Shown one piece after another: positions 63,231 through 64,000 of a stretch of 64,000 nucleotides of DNA. The position numbers and the translations under genes were made by a program. The notes below the pieces were generated by a model that had not been told where the DNA came from, made no database searches, and saw nothing but the letters and a program-made list of their open reading frames with translations. The DNA is from Axinella damicornis (taxonomy: Eukaryota; Porifera; Demospongiae; Axinellida; Axinellidae), in contig OZ007507.1 in the NCBI GenBank assembly GCA_963931865.1, forward strand, positions 15,000,450 to 15,064,449. The letters run 5' to 3'. Numbering within the stretch: position 1 is the first letter of the stretch; the number at the start of each line of letters is the position of its first letter.

Positions 63231-64000
63231 ATACCGTATAGCGGGAAAATTTGGCGGGGGGTTTAATTTGGCAATTTGGTGATGCAGGAAAAAATTGCCA
63301 AATTAGTCCTTTAGGGCCCCCATAGCGCCAAATGCCATCATAATACTTTCAGCTTTCCGGCAATGTCCTTGGGAGATAGGTTCTGCGATAGCAGAAAGGG
63401 CGGGACAGGGGGAGGTGGGTGGGTGCACCCGGAGGGTGCAAACAGCCCGGCCATGTATGGGCTCCGCGGTAGAAAGGTCTTGGTCGGCACTGGGAGGGCC
63501 ATTTCCATCATTTTTGGCATAAATGGGGTTAGAAAGTAGCCGTCTGATTTTGTAGGGCCTCCATTTCCAGCATACATGGCCCGTTTTTCAGCTACGGCAG
63601 GTTGCCATTTCTCGGGAGACTTGATTACAAGTTCGTCAATTGGTGGGCATGGTTAAGTCACGTGTAAGCTTAGTGTAGCTGAAATTACCTGTGTGAGCAG
63701 TTTCGAGCCCAGCAAAGCCAGGGAACAGAAATTAGGGTATGTTTAAGTGTTCTATAGACTGAAAATGACCTAGAGAGAGAAATTGGGCCCTAAAGAGTTT
63801 TAATGAGACGAGAGAAAGAACCGAAATGTGGGACAAATGTTCAGAGATAAGCAAGCTATAGCTGAACTGAGCATTGAACCTCTGCCCAACCATACCCTGA
63901 CTTCGACGAGGCTGTAATCTGTCTTATTTTGTAGATCATGAATATCATTAACAGCCTATTTAGTATTATTTAGTGTGTTGGTGCGTGTGTCTGTGCCATT
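63231..64000. other. Right edge, family F-like end then unassigned sequence
   Basis: ATACCGTATAGCGGGAAAATT at 63231 resembles a family F terminus; its partner is not in the window. Beyond it I see no exon or repeat. Confidence 0.45.

Overview
The window is animal nuclear DNA. It has intron-split extracellular-domain exons (Ig-like, fibronectin III and sushi/CCP) in a very high density of transposable elements, and no operons or ribosome binding sites. The mix of modular receptor exons, Crypton-, MULE-, Ginger-like and HIRAN-bearing repeat fragments and many miniature inverted-repeat elements (MITEs) fits an early-branching invertebrate. My best guess is a sponge, but nothing in the sequence proves it.

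Host genes are on the minus strand. At the right, 54664-55005 encodes an Ig-like domain, 53288-53572 an FN3 domain and 49430-49590 a transmembrane segment with a short basic tail and a stop. After about 40 kb of repeats the pattern restarts with an Ig exon (9296-9688) and an FN3 exon (8661-8939), followed by six CCP exons (5536-5715, 2840-3019, 1962-2156, 1373-1597, 850-1029, 571-771). The gene then runs off the left edge. Every internal exon is phase 1 at both ends with GT/AG borders, so any exon can join any other in frame. The two blocks are either tandem paralogues or one gene whose transmembrane exon gives a short membrane isoform. A weak candidate signal-peptide exon lies at 58998-59276.

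The rest is mobile DNA. From left to right: a TRIM-type LTR element (7396-8598); a Crypton/DUF3504-like fragment (13386-13770); nested MITEs (14.4-21.7 kb); a long-TIR element carrying a decayed MULE-like transposase (21900-25125); a multi-exon, disabled Gypsy/Ginger-type integrase pseudogene (25185-28655, minus); a block of long repeats with an ORF of 23-residue STPR-like repeats (28.7-33.5 kb); a nearly full-length non-LTR retrotransposon with an intact 1108-codon ORF (34277-39096); a tandem palindromic repeat (40.2-41.6 kb); a decayed second LINE (42.4-43.9 kb); a four-deep nested set (45809-49405); and head-to-tail copies of one TIR family (49.8-52.6 kb).

Two repeat families stand out. 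Family A (TIR TAGYCTCGTTCCCAG) makes 9-bp target duplications; two of these overlap the 5' splice sites of receptor exons. Family D (ends with CACTCCTGGTAG / ACCAGGAGTGTAA) carries, in most copies, two diverged cassettes of an ATG, about 16-19 codons and a strong GTGAGT donor, which looks like a mobile first exon.

All domain and family calls come from reading motifs by eye; no search was run.
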